From Pseudacidovorax intermedius (lineage in GTDB: Bacteria > Pseudomonadota > Gammaproteobacteria > Burkholderiales > Burkholderiaceae_C), in NCBI RefSeq assembly GCF_003350475.1, contig NZ_QQAV01000002.1:372001-436000 (forward strand): DNA of 64,000 bases, in the 5' to 3' direction. The notes under the pieces were generated by a model, which saw nothing but the letters and a program-made list of their open reading frames with translations, was not told the origin of the DNA and did not search any database. Below, in pieces: positions 16,612-26,573 of the stretch (position 1 is its first letter; each line of letters opens with the position of its first letter). A program made the translations under genes and the position numbers.

Positions 16612-17898
16612 ATGAAAAAAGCCTACCGCGCCTCGCTGCTGCGTTTCGACGACGCCGGCCGACCCCTGTTCGACACCGACGGCCTGCTGGTCGTCGCGCC
16701 CGATGCCCAAGGTCGCGAGCGCGTGGTCGACGCTGGCAGCCACGGCGCGGTGCAGCCTCGCCATCCCGACGTGGAGCCCGAACGCCTGCCGGGCCGCATC
16801 CTGACGCCGGGCTTCGTGGACATGCACATCCACTTTCCCCAGACGGACATCATCGGCGCGCCCGCCGACGGCCTGCTGCCCTGGCTGGAGAACTACACCT
16901 TCCCGGCCGAGACCCGCTTCGCCGAAGCCGCGCATTCGGCCGAGGTGGCCGAGGTCTTCTTGGACGAACTGCTGCGTCACGGCGTGACCACCTCGCTGAC
17001 CTTCGCGACCTCGCATCCGGCCTCGGTGAATGCGCTGTTCTCGGCCGCCCGGCACCGGCAGATGCGCCTGATCACCGGCAAGGTGCTGCAGGACCGCCAT
17101 TCGCCCGACGGCGTCCGTGACGACACTGAGCGCAGCCTGGCCGATACCGAAGACCTGATCCGCCGCTGGCACGGCGTGGACCGGCTCGGCTACGCCATTA
17201 CGCCCCGCTTTGCACCGACCAGCACCGAAGCGCAACTGAGGGGGGCCGGCGAACTGGCGGCGCGCTACGCCGACACCTGGATCCAGTCGCACGTGGCCGA
17301 GAACAAGGACGAGGTGAAGTGGGCGCGCGAGCTGTTCCCCGCATCGCGCTCCTACCTGGGCGTCTACGACGACTTCGGCCTGATGCGCGAGCGGGCGGTG
17401 TATGCCCACTGCATCCATTTCGACGACGACGACCGCCACCTGATGCGTGCCACCCGCACCGCGGCGGCCGTCAGCCCCACCAGCAACCTGTTTCTGGGCA
17501 GCGGCTTCTTCGACTTCGAGGGCGCTCAGCGCGTCGACTACCTGCATGGCCTGGCCAGCGACGTGGGCGGCGGCACCAGCTTCAGCCCCTTCCATACCAT
17601 GCTGGCCGCCTATTACGCGGGACGTGAAGGGCAGACCAAGCCGGGCCTGAGCCTCGCCCCCTCGCGCCTGTGGTGGCTGCACACGGCGGGCGCCGCGCAG
17701 GCCCTGGGGCTGTCCGGCACCATCGGCAACCTGCAACCGGGTTGCGAGGCGGACTTCCTGGTGCTGGATCCGGCGGCGACGCCCTTGCTGGCGCGCAAGT
17801 CGGCCAACGCGGCGTCCCTGGAGGAACTGCTGTTCGCCCTTATCGTACTGGGCGACGACCGCGTCATCGAACGCACGGTGATCGCCCGCGCCGGCTGA
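16612..17898 (+). CDS. guaD: Guanine deaminase
   Basis: This 428-residue amidohydrolase has the metal motif GFVDMHIHFPQTD near 67-79, QSHVAENKDEVKWAREL, AHCIHFDDDD, and SPTSNLFLGSGFF, all typical of GuaD. It turns guanine into xanthine and ammonia, using one zinc ion. The terminal part (GNLQPGCEADFLVLDPAATP) is the usual amidohydrolase beta-domain return. The ATG lies in CCAATGAAAAAAGCC without a strong Shine-Dalgarno. It follows a BMP-type binding protein that may supply purines. The next gene is dcd, 81 bases on. Confidence 0.94.
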   Translation: MKKAYRASLLRFDDAGRPLFDTDGLLVVAPDAQGRERVVDAGSHGAVQPRHPDVEPERLPGRILTPGFVDMHIHFPQTDIIGAPADGLLPWLENYTFPAETRFAEAAHSAEVAEVFLDELLRHGVTTSLTFATSHPASVNALFSAARHRQMRLITGKVLQDRHSPDGVRDDTERSLADTEDLIRRWHGVDRLGYAITPRFAPTSTEAQLRGAGELAARYADTWIQSHVAENKDEVKWARELFPASRSYLGVYDDFGLMRERAVYAHCIHFDDDDRHLMRATRTAAAVSPTSNLFLGSGFFDFEGAQRVDYLHGLASDVGGGTSFSPFHTMLAAYYAGREGQTKPGLSLAPSRLWWLHTAGAAQALGLSGTIGNLQPGCEADFLVLDPAATPLLARKSANAASLEELLFALIVLGDDRVIERTVIARAG

Positions 17899-17979
17899 GC
17901 GGCCGCCTGGGTTGCGCGTGCCACAATGCGGGCCCTCTTTTCCGACGCGTGCCCCGGCACGCCCAGCGCGAGTCTTCCC

Positions 17980-18546
17980 ATGAGCATCAAGAGCGACCAA
18001 TGGATCCGGCGCATGGCCGAGCAGCACGGCATGATCGAGCCCTTCGAGCCCGGCCAGGTGCGCCAGCAGGACGGTCGCAAGCTCATCAGCTACGGCACCA
18101 GCAGCTACGGGTACGACATCCGCTGCGCCCCTGAATTCAAGGTCTTCACCAACATCCACAGCACGGTGGTGGACCCGAAAAATTTCGACGAAAAGAGCTT
18201 CGTCGACATCCAGGCGGATGTCTGCATCATCCCGCCCAACAGCTTCGCGCTGGCGCGCACGGTGGAGTACTTCCGCATTCCCCGCAACGTGCTGACCATC
18301 TGCCTGGGCAAGAGCACCTACGCGCGCTGCGGCATCATCGTCAACGTCACGCCTTTCGAGCCGGAGTGGGAAGGCTACGTAACGCTGGAGTTCTCCAACA
18401 CCACGCCGCTGCCCGCCAAGATCTATGCGGGCGAGGGCTGTGCGCAGGTGCTGTTCTTCGAGAGCGACGAGGTCTGCGAGGTCAGCTACAAGGACCGCGG
18501 CGGCAAGTACCAGGGGCAGAGCGGCGTGACGCTGCCCAAGGCCTGA
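17980..18546 (+). CDS. dcd: dCTP deaminase
   Basis: The product has 188 residues, the length of E. coli-type Dcd. Signatures are [36 protein letters not shown], the active-site stretch [25 protein letters not shown] with its catalytic Glu in a later helix, and the C-terminal [15 protein letters not shown] lid. A homotrimer deaminates dCTP to dUTP on the way to dTTP. The ATG is chosen because the family's N-terminus starts MSIKSD; upstream in-frame residues lack similarity. No strong Shine-Dalgarno is seen. Confidence 0.96.
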   Translation: MSIKSDQWIRRMAEQHGMIEPFEPGQVRQQDGRKLISYGTSSYGYDIRCAPEFKVFTNIHSTVVDPKNFDEKSFVDIQADVCIIPPNSFALARTVEYFRIPRNVLTICLGKSTYARCGIIVNVTPFEPEWEGYVTLEFSNTTPLPAKIYAGEGCAQVLFFESDEVCEVSYKDRGGKYQGQSGVTLPKA

Positions 18547-18717
18547 GGCCATGACCGCAGCCGGTGTAGCCGCCAGCTGCCAAGGGGATGCCCGGCGCGG
18601 CTGACAGCCGCCGCTTGGCGGCGCCTACAAGGATTCGCGCAGCGGGCCGCCACGCCCTGGCCCGTTTGCCCACGAGTCTTCGGCCACCCGCACGGATGGG
18701 CCGTGCAGGAGATGCCG

Positions 18718-18984
18718 ATGTCCCAACACCCTGCCGCACGCCCTTCCTTCCTTTCGCCCTCTCAGTGGCTGCTGATCGGCTCGCTCGCCGTGGTGGCGCT
18801 GTTCCTTCTTGCCGCGATCTACCAGGTGGCGCGCGGGCAGGTCCAAGCCGCCCAACTGCGTGACGCCCAGGCGCGCATCGCCGTCCAGACGGCCGAGGAG
18901 GTCCGTGCCCAGCGCGCCCGGCTGACGGCGGCCTTCGAGCAGCCCGCGGGCGTACAGTCCGTGAGCTACACCCTGGCCCGCTGA
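18718..18984 (+). CDS. Small single-pass membrane protein, uncharacterised
   Basis: The 88-residue product has one transmembrane helix (WLLIGSLAVVALFLLAAIYQVA, about 17-38) followed by a charged, probably coiled segment rich in Gln, Ala and Arg (AAQLRDAQARIAVQTAEEVRAQRARL). I do not recognise a family. The chosen ATG follows AGGAG with six bases of spacing; two in-frame starts lie just upstream. It precedes the YpfJ-type peptidase gene by 58 bases and could be co-transcribed with it. Confidence 0.6.
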   Translation: MSQHPAARPSFLSPSQWLLIGSLAVVALFLLAAIYQVARGQVQAAQLRDAQARIAVQTAEEVRAQRARLTAAFEQPAGVQSVSYTLAR

Positions 18985-19042
18985 CACAAACGCGGCGCAT
19001 CGTCGCGCCGTTGGCCGGCCGGGCCGATTCGAAAGGAAAGCA

Positions 19043-19918
19043 ATGCGCTGGGAAGGCAACGACCAATCCGACAACGTCGAAGACCGCCGCGGCATGGGCG
19101 GCGGCGGTGGCGGCTTCCCCATCGGCGGCCGCAGCATCGGCCTAGGCACGGTGGCCGTGGCGGTGGTGGCGGGCTGGCTGTTCGGGATCAATCCGCTGAC
19201 CTTGCTGGGCCTGCTCAGCGGAGGCGGCAGCCCGGTCGTCCAGCAGCAGCAAGCCCCCGCCCATGCGCCGCGCAACGACCGCGAGACCGCATTCGTACGC
19301 ACGGTGCTGCGCAACACTGAGGTGGTCTGGGGCGAGGTGTTCCGCGAAGGCGGCGCCCAGTACCGTGCGCCCACGCTGGTGCTTTTCGATAACAGCACGC
19401 CCACGGCCTGCGGCACCGGGCAGAGTGCCATGGGTCCCTTCTACTGCCCGGGCGACAGCAAGGTCTACATCGACCTGCGCTTCTACGACACCCTGCGCGA
19501 CCGGCTCGGAGCGCCGGGGGAATTCGCGCAGGCCTATGTCATCGCGCATGAGGTGGGCCATCACGTTCAGCACCTGCTGGGCATCACCGACAAGGTCGAC
19601 GCGATGCGCCGGCGCCAGAACGAGACCCAGGCCAACGCGACGAGCGTGCGGGTCGAACTGCAGGCGGACTGCTTCGCGGGCGTATGGGCCCAGCGCTCGC
19701 AGGAGTCGAAGCAGTGGCTCGACCCGTCCGACATCGCCGCCGCGATGAATGCGGCCGAGAAGATCGGCGACGACGCCCTGCAACGTTCCGCCGGCCGGGC
19801 GGTGGTGCCCGACAGCTTCACCCACGGCAGCAGCGCCCAGCGCCAGCGCTGGTTCATGAACGGCTACAAGAGCGGACAGGTGAAGGCCTGCGACACCTTC
19901 AACGCCTCCACGCTCTGA
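19043..19918 (+). CDS. ypfJ: Neutral zinc metallopeptidase, YpfJ family
   Basis: The 291-residue protein begins MRWEGNDQSDNVEDRRG, typical of YpfJ (COG2321). A Gly-rich stretch and one membrane helix follow (about 37-58, TVAVAVVAGWLFGINPL), then a periplasmic zincin domain with AYVIAHEVGHHVQHLLG near 165-181 (HExxH) and the downstream VELQADCFAGVWAQ, whose Glu or Asp would complete the zinc site. The C-terminus TFNASTL is also conserved. The role is unknown in bacteria. The start has AAAGGAAAGCA upstream. Confidence 0.9.
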   Translation: MRWEGNDQSDNVEDRRGMGGGGGGFPIGGRSIGLGTVAVAVVAGWLFGINPLTLLGLLSGGGSPVVQQQQAPAHAPRNDRETAFVRTVLRNTEVVWGEVFREGGAQYRAPTLVLFDNSTPTACGTGQSAMGPFYCPGDSKVYIDLRFYDTLRDRLGAPGEFAQAYVIAHEVGHHVQHLLGITDKVDAMRRRQNETQANATSVRVELQADCFAGVWAQRSQESKQWLDPSDIAAAMNAAEKIGDDALQRSAGRAVVPDSFTHGSSAQRQRWFMNGYKSGQVKACDTFNASTL

Positions 19919-20009
19919 GCCTTGCACGGTCGGCCTGAAGGGCCCGAAACGCCCGTCACCCCGCTGTCACTGCCGTTTTTTGCGGCAATGCGACAATCGC
20001 GGACTTCCT

Positions 20010-21482
20010 ATGAGTACTCTCTATTCCGACCTCGCGCTGGCGGACCCGTTGAAGCGCGCCGTGGCCGACATGGGCTACGAACACATGACGCCGATCCAGG
20101 CGCAGGCGATTCCGGTGGTGCTGTCCGGCCAGGACGTGATGGGTGCCGCCCAGACCGGCACCGGCAAGACCGCCGCCTTCTCGCTGCCTCTGCTGCATCG
20201 CCTGCTCAAGCATGAGAACGCCTCGACTTCGCCGGCCCGGCACCCGGTTCGTGCGCTGGTGCTGCTGCCCACGCGCGAACTGGCCGACCAGGTGGCCCAG
20301 CAGGTCAAGCTCTACGCCAAGTACACCCAACTGCGCAGCGCGGTGGTCTTTGGCGGCATCGACATGAAGCCGCAGACCGCCGAGTTGAAGAAGGGGGTGG
20401 AGGTGCTGGTGGCCACGCCCGGCCGGCTGCTGGACCACATCGAAGCCAAGAATGCGGTGCTGAACCAGGTCGAGTATGTGGTGCTCGACGAGGCCGATCG
20501 CATGCTCGACATTGGCTTCCTGCCCGACCTGCAGCGCATCCTGTCGTACTTGCCCAAGCAGCGCACCACGCTGCTGTTCTCGGCCACCTTCTCGCCCGAG
20601 ATCAAGCGGCTGGCCTCCAGTTATCTGCAGGACCCCATCACCATCGAGGTGGCCCGGCCCAACGAGACGGCCTCCACCGTCGAGCAGGTGTTCTATGGTG
20701 TCCATGAAGACGACAAGCGGCGCGCGCTCAAGCAGATCGTGCGTCAGCGCGGCATCACCCAGGCCTTCGTCTTCGTCAACAGCAAGCTGGGCTGTGCCCG
20801 CCTGGCGCGCTCGCTGGAGCGCGAGGGCTTGCGCTGCACCGCCCTGCACGGCGACAAGAGCCAGGACGAGCGCCTGAAGGCGCTGGCCGCCTTCAAGGCC
20901 GGCGAGGTGGACCTGCTGGTGTGCACCGACGTCGCAGCCCGCGGCCTGGACATCAAGGACGTGCCCGCCGTCTTCAATTACGACGTGCCCTTCAACGCCG
21001 AGGACTACGTGCACCGAATCGGCCGCACGGGCCGCGCCGGCGCCTCGGGCCTGGCGGTGAGCTTCGCCGGCGGTGGCAACGATGCACGCCTGGTGGCCGA
21101 CATCGAGAAGCTCATAAAGAAGAAGATCGAGCTGCAGCCCCTGGAGATGGACGACGAGCGTCCGCGTGGCCGGATGAACGACGGCCGCCGCCGTTGGCGC
21201 GAGGACGGCGAGACGGGCGATGCCCGCGACGCCCTCGATGCGCCGCGCAGCAACCAGGGCAGCAGCGAAGGCTACCGTGCCCCTCGTCCGCAGCGCACCA
21301 CGCACGCGTCGCGCGATCCCTTCTTCGACAAGCCCTACGAGGCGTCCGACCGCGGCGAGGAAAAGCCGGCCTGGGAGGCCTCGGCCAAGGCGCCCGCGCC
21401 GCGCCAGCCCGGCTCCACCAACATCCGTTCGAAGCGCAAGGTGGCGGCCCTGTTCAAGGCTGCCGAGACGCAGCAGAACTGA
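20010..21482 (+). CDS. rhlE: DEAD-box RNA helicase, RhlE-like
   Basis: The 490-residue protein carries all core motifs: Q motif (YEHMTPIQAQAIP), Walker A AQTGTGKTAA, PTRELADQ, VLDEADRMLD, LLFSATFS, and, in the second RecA domain, FVFVNSKLG, DVAARGLDIK and HRIGRTGRAG. A basic, Arg-rich tail of about 110 residues (from DDERPRGRMNDG) fits RhlE-type proteins that remodel RNA and ribosome precursors. The start is chosen at MSTLYSDLAL, matching the usual short N-terminus. The gene stands between convergent or unrelated neighbours and appears monocistronic. Confidence 0.93.
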   Translation: MSTLYSDLALADPLKRAVADMGYEHMTPIQAQAIPVVLSGQDVMGAAQTGTGKTAAFSLPLLHRLLKHENASTSPARHPVRALVLLPTRELADQVAQQVKLYAKYTQLRSAVVFGGIDMKPQTAELKKGVEVLVATPGRLLDHIEAKNAVLNQVEYVVLDEADRMLDIGFLPDLQRILSYLPKQRTTLLFSATFSPEIKRLASSYLQDPITIEVARPNETASTVEQVFYGVHEDDKRRALKQIVRQRGITQAFVFVNSKLGCARLARSLEREGLRCTALHGDKSQDERLKALAAFKAGEVDLLVCTDVAARGLDIKDVPAVFNYDVPFNAEDYVHRIGRTGRAGASGLAVSFAGGGNDARLVADIEKLIKKKIELQPLEMDDERPRGRMNDGRRRWREDGETGDARDALDAPRSNQGSSEGYRAPRPQRTTHASRDPFFDKPYEASDRGEEKPAWEASAKAPAPRQPGSTNIRSKRKVAALFKAAETQQN

Positions 21483-21598
21483 CGGTGCTGCCCCGGCCGC
21501 GCCGCGTGCTCGGGGCTGACCCTCGGCGCCTCGCCGATCACAGCGCCAGACCCCGCCGGCCCGTGGCCGGCGTTTGCATCCACAACAAGGAGACTCCC

Positions 21599-22735
21599 AT
21601 GCCCGGCTTGCTGCCCGACGTCGATCCCGACGGCCTGCTCGAGTTCTCGGTCGTCTACACCGACCGCGCGCTCAACCACATGTCCAAACGCTTCACCGGC
21701 GTAATGCAGGACATCCTGGCCACGCTGAAAGAGGTCTATCACGCCCGCACCGCGGTGCTGGTGCCGGGCAGTGGCACCTTCGGCATGGAGGCGGTGGCCC
21801 GCCAGTTCGCCAACCGCGAGAAGGTGCTGATCGTGCGCAACGGCTGGTTCAGCTACCGCTGGAGCCAGATCTTCGACGCGGGTGGACTGGGCGGTGGCGC
21901 CATCGTCTGTCAGGCCCGCCAGCAAGGCGAAGGCCCGCAGGCGCCCTGGGCGCCGTGCCCCGCGGAAGAGGTGGCCGCCACCATCCGCGCCGAAAAGCCC
22001 AAGGTCATCTTCGCGCCGCATGTGGAAACGGCCAGCGGCATCCTGCTGCCCGATGACTACCTGCGCACCGTGAGCGCCGCTGCCCGCGAGGTGGGCGCCC
22101 TGTTCGTGCTGGACTGTGTGGCCTCCGGCGCCGTCTGGGTCGACATGCAGGCCACCGGCGTGGACGTGCTGATCAGCGCGCCGCAGAAGGGCTGGAGCGG
22201 CTCGCCCTGCTGCGCCATGGTGATGCTGGGCGAGCGCGCCCGCGAAGCCATCGAGGGCACGACCAGCAGCAGCTTCTCCTGCGACCTCAAGAAGTGGATG
22301 CAGATCGCCGAGGGCTACGAGCGCGGCCAGCATGCGTATCACACCACCATGCCGACCGACGCACTGGTGCTGCTGCGCGACGTGATGAAGGAGACGCGCG
22401 ACTGGGGCTTCGAAGCGGCGCGCCAGGCGCAGTTCGAATTGGGCGACAAAGTGCGCGCACTGCTGGAGTCGCGTGGCCTGCCGAGCGTGGCGGCTGAAGG
22501 CTTCAAGGCCCCCGGCGTGGTGGTGAGCTACACCACCGACCCCGGCATCCAGAGCGCCAAGAAGTTCATCGAGGCCGGCCTGCAGACCGCCTCCGGCGTG
22601 CCGCTGCAGTGCGGCGAGGGGCCGGACTTCATGACCTTCCGCATCGGGCTGTTCGGCCTGGAGAAGTGGCGCAATGTCGACCGCAGCGTGGGCCACCTGA
22701 AGGCCGGCCTGGACAAGGTGCTCGGCACGGCCTGA
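21599..22735 (+). CDS. Class V aminotransferase (alanine-glyoxylate/serine-pyruvate type)
   Basis: The 378-residue PLP enzyme has the class V fold. The phosphate-binding LVPGSGTFGMEAVARQ is at about 53-68, the coenzyme Asp is in FVLDCVASG, and the Schiff-base Lys lies in LISAPQKGWSGSP near residue 198. YHTTMPTDALVLLRD and FRIGLFGLEKWRNVDRS are further family marks. Substrate is not evident; related enzymes use serine, alanine or glyoxylate. The chosen ATG follows AAGGAGACTCCC, a strong ribosome-binding site. It is convergent with apaH downstream. Confidence 0.88.
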   Translation: MPGLLPDVDPDGLLEFSVVYTDRALNHMSKRFTGVMQDILATLKEVYHARTAVLVPGSGTFGMEAVARQFANREKVLIVRNGWFSYRWSQIFDAGGLGGGAIVCQARQQGEGPQAPWAPCPAEEVAATIRAEKPKVIFAPHVETASGILLPDDYLRTVSAAAREVGALFVLDCVASGAVWVDMQATGVDVLISAPQKGWSGSPCCAMVMLGERAREAIEGTTSSSFSCDLKKWMQIAEGYERGQHAYHTTMPTDALVLLRDVMKETRDWGFEAARQAQFELGDKVRALLESRGLPSVAAEGFKAPGVVVSYTTDPGIQSAKKFIEAGLQTASGVPLQCGEGPDFMTFRIGLFGLEKWRNVDRSVGHLKAGLDKVLGTA

Positions 22736-22765
22736 GCCGCTGCCGCCGCTGTGTGACGGTGGCGC

Positions 22766-23608
22766 TCAGCCTGGCGCCTGCGCCTGGGAGCAGCGCACCT
22801 CGATGCGCTCGCGCTCATCCAGCGTGGCGCCGATGCGCACGGCTGTGAGGCAGCCGCCCCACACGCAGCCGGTGTCGGTCGACAGCAGGTCCGGCCGTGA
22901 GAGCCAGCCCAGCGTCGACCAGTGGCCGAAAGCCACCACCGCCCCGGCAGTGCGACGACCCGGCACATCGAACCAGGGCAGATAGCCCGTTGGGGCCTCG
23001 GCCGCGCTGTCCTTGGCCTCGAATTCCATCCTCCCTTCCGGGCTGCAGAAGCGCAGGCGGGTGAGCGTGTTGACGATCACCCGCAGGCGCGCGCTACCGG
23101 CGAGCTCGTCGGACCAGGCAGCCGGCTCGTTGCCGTACATCTCCGTGAGGAACCGGCCCAGATGCGGGCCGCGCAGCACGGCTTCCAGCTCGTGCGCGCG
23201 AGCCATCGTGTCGGCCACGGTCCAGGCGGGCAGCACGCCCGCATGCACCATGAGCAGGTCGCGCCCGCCGATGCGCTCGTGCAGCGCCATCGCGCGGTGG
23301 CGCAGCCAGTCCAGCAGGGCCGCGCGGTCGGGTGCGTCCAGGATGGGCGCGAGCGTGTCGCGCCGTCCGGGCTTGCGCACGCCATGGGCCACGCCGAGCA
23401 GGTGAAGGTCGTGGTTGCCCAGCAGGCTGCGGGCCGCGTCGCCCAGTGCCTGCATCCGGCGCAGCACGCCCAGGGAGTCGGGGCCGCGGTTGATCAGGTC
23501 GCCGAGCAGCACCAGCCGGTCGCGGCTGGGCGAGAAGTCCAGGGTGTCGAGCAGGCGGCCCAGCGCCTCGTCGCAGCCCTGCACATCACCGATGAGATAG
23601 AGTGCCAT
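22766..23608 (-). CDS. apaH: Bis(5'-nucleosyl)-tetraphosphatase, symmetrical
   Basis: The 280-residue metallophosphatase begins MALYLIGDVQGCDEALGRL and carries GDLINRGPDS, LLGNHDLHLLG and LLMVHAGVLPAW, the standard metal-binding set of ApaH. It splits Ap4A into two ADP and, in enterobacteria, decaps Np4-capped RNA. C-terminal family marks are VVAFGHWSTLGW and LSTDTGCVWGG. It is divergent from the CNNM-family gene with only 26 bases between the start codons, so the two promoters must overlap each other's coding sequence. Confidence 0.95.
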   Translation of the reverse strand: MALYLIGDVQGCDEALGRLLDTLDFSPSRDRLVLLGDLINRGPDSLGVLRRMQALGDAARSLLGNHDLHLLGVAHGVRKPGRRDTLAPILDAPDRAALLDWLRHRAMALHERIGGRDLLMVHAGVLPAWTVADTMARAHELEAVLRGPHLGRFLTEMYGNEPAAWSDELAGSARLRVIVNTLTRLRFCSPEGRMEFEAKDSAAEAPTGYLPWFDVPGRRTAGAVVAFGHWSTLGWLSRPDLLSTDTGCVWGGCLTAVRIGATLDERERIEVRCSQAQAPG

Positions 23609-23634
23609 GCCCTCATTCTCCCCTTGACCCCTCG

Positions 23635-24933
23635 ATGGATATCCTTCTGCTGGCCTTGCTGACGACGTGCAATGCGTTGTTCGCGATGTCCGAAATGGCC
23701 CTGGCCACCTCGCGCCGAGCCCGCCTGGCGGCACTGGCGGAGACGGGCGATCCGGGGGCGGCCGCGGCGCTCAAGCTGATGGACATGCCGACGCAGTTCC
23801 TGTCGACGGTGCAGATCGGCATCACTTCCATCGGCATGCTCAGCGGCATCGTGGGCGAATCGGCCTTTGCCGGTCCGCTGGCCATCCGCATGCAGGAATG
23901 GGGGATGGGCGAAGGCCCGGCCAGCATCCTGTCCACCGCGCTGGTGGTGACCGCCATCACCTTCTTCACGATCATCTTCGGCGAGCTGGTGCCCAAGCGC
24001 ATCGGTCAGCTCTATCCCGAGCCGGTGGCGCGCTGGGTGTCGCGCCCGATGCGTGCGCTGGCCAAGGGCACCAAGCCCTTCGTCTACCTGCTCTCCGGCA
24101 CCACGGCGGCCACGCTGCGGCTGCTGCGCATCGACGCCACGGCGGCGCGCGCGGTGACCGAGGAGGAGATCTCCGCCAGCCTGGAGGAGGGCGTGGACGC
24201 CGGCGTCATCGAGCGCCACGAGCACCAGATGGTGCGCAACGTCTTCCACCTGGACGACCGCCGCCTGTCCTCGCTCATGGTCCCGCGCAGCGACATCGAG
24301 TGGATGCCCGCCAACCTCACGGTGGCCGAGGCCTTGCAGAAGGTGGCCGCAGCCGGCGCCATCAACCTGATGCATTCCTGGTATCCCGTCTGCCGCAATT
24401 CGCTGGACGACGTGGTGGGCGTCGTGAGCGTGGCGCAGCTGCTCAAGCTGGGGCCGTCGCACGAGGGGGCGCTGGGCACGCTGGCGCAGCCGGCGTCCTT
24501 CGTGCCCGAGACGCTGACCGGCCTGGAGCTGCTGGAACAGTTCCGCGCGCAGGCAGGGCGGATGGTGCTGGTGGTGGACGAATACGGCGTGGTGCAGGGC
24601 CTGCTGACGCCGCGCGATCTGCTGGAGGCCATCACCGGCGAGCTGCATCCCCATGTGCCGGCGGATGCCTGGGCGATGCCGCAGGCCGACGGCAGCTGGA
24701 CGCTCGATGGGCTGATGCCGGTCTCGGAGCTGCGGGCGCGGCTGGCCATCCGCGAACTGCCGGATGAGGAGCGCGGCCGCTACAACACCGTGGCCGGGCT
24801 GCTGATGTCCGTCTCGGGCCACCTGCCCGCCGTGGGCGAGCAGATCGAATGCGCGGGCTGGGGCTTCGAGGTGCTCGCGCTGGAAGGCCGTCGCATCGAC
24901 CGTGTGCAGGCGCGTCCGCTGCCGGCCGCATAG
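23635..24933 (+). CDS. CNNM/CorC (HlyC-CorC) family transporter-like protein
   Basis: The 432-residue protein has an N-terminal DUF21 membrane domain of about four helices (MDILLLALLTTCNALFAMSE; QFLSTVQIGITSIGMLSGI; FFTIIFGELVPKRIG). A CBS-domain pair follows at about 200-335 (RLSSLMVPRSDIEWM, VLVVDEYGVVQGLLTPRD), then a CorC_HlyC domain at about 345-425. Family members are tied to magnesium or cobalt export and acid or membrane stress; the hemolysin label is historical. The chosen Met gives the usual short N-terminus before helix 1. It is divergent from apaH. Confidence 0.92.
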   Translation: MDILLLALLTTCNALFAMSEMALATSRRARLAALAETGDPGAAAALKLMDMPTQFLSTVQIGITSIGMLSGIVGESAFAGPLAIRMQEWGMGEGPASILSTALVVTAITFFTIIFGELVPKRIGQLYPEPVARWVSRPMRALAKGTKPFVYLLSGTTAATLRLLRIDATAARAVTEEEISASLEEGVDAGVIERHEHQMVRNVFHLDDRRLSSLMVPRSDIEWMPANLTVAEALQKVAAAGAINLMHSWYPVCRNSLDDVVGVVSVAQLLKLGPSHEGALGTLAQPASFVPETLTGLELLEQFRAQAGRMVLVVDEYGVVQGLLTPRDLLEAITGELHPHVPADAWAMPQADGSWTLDGLMPVSELRARLAIRELPDEERGRYNTVAGLLMSVSGHLPAVGEQIECAGWGFEVLALEGRRIDRVQARPLPAA

Positions 24934-25035
24934 GCCCACCGGGTCCGGCGCCCTGCTTCATTCGGACGATGAGGCCGTGGGCTGCTTCGGAGGACCAATG
25001 CCAGTTCGTGCAGGCTTCCCGCGGCGCCTTTGCGT

Positions 25036-25539
25036 TCAATGCACCCGTTCTGGGTCGTCGGTGTCGAGCGCTCGTTGCTCTCGGCGCCATTGCCAGGGCG
25101 GGGTCGGGTTCGCTGCCTTCCACAGTCCGACACGGGCCCGCCGCGCCCGCGCTTCGGCGGCGGCATAGCGGCGCCGGGCGGGGGGCGTCTGCGCATCGGC
25201 GTACTGCTGATACCACCACGCCATGCCCGCCTCCAGCATCGCCTCTCCGGCATCCACACTGGGCGGCGCGTCCGGATCTTCCGTGGGCGGTACCTGCACG
25301 GCGCAGACTGCACGGCCATAGCGGTCGCGGTCCACGCAGCGCAGCTCGACCTCGCGGTGCAGCGCCAGCCGCGCCAGCAGGCGCCGCGCGTTGCGGCCAT
25401 GGGGTTGACCGGATTCGGGGGCATCGATGGCGTGCACGCGCACCGTCAGCGCCTCGCCACCATCGCAGTCGGCATGCAGGGTGTCGCCGTCGCTCACGGC
25501 CGTGACGAGGCACAGCAGCAGGGCTGCAGCTAGGGCCAC
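25036..25539 (-). CDS. Secreted thermonuclease-like (SNase) protein
   Basis: The 167-residue product has a hydrophobic N-terminus (VALAAALLLCLVTA), a likely signal peptide, followed at once by the SNase core: VSDGDTLHADC, VRVHAIDAPESGQPHG (Arg and Glu of the active site) and DRDRYGRAVCAVQ (second Arg). It ends KAANPTPPWQWRREQ. Such enzymes cut DNA and RNA with calcium. The GTG start lies two bases after the stop of the HD-GYP regulator, so the genes should be co-transcribed and perhaps coupled. The signal runs directly into the first strand, so the start is somewhat uncertain. Confidence 0.82.
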   Translation of the reverse strand: MALAAALLLCLVTAVSDGDTLHADCDGGEALTVRVHAIDAPESGQPHGRNARRLLARLALHREVELRCVDRDRYGRAVCAVQVPPTEDPDAPPSVDAGEAMLEAGMAWWYQQYADAQTPPARRRYAAAEARARRARVGLWKAANPTPPWQWRREQRALDTDDPERVH

Positions 25540-25541
25540 CG

Positions 25542-26569
<1,028 letters not shown>

Positions 26570-26573
<4 letters not shown>

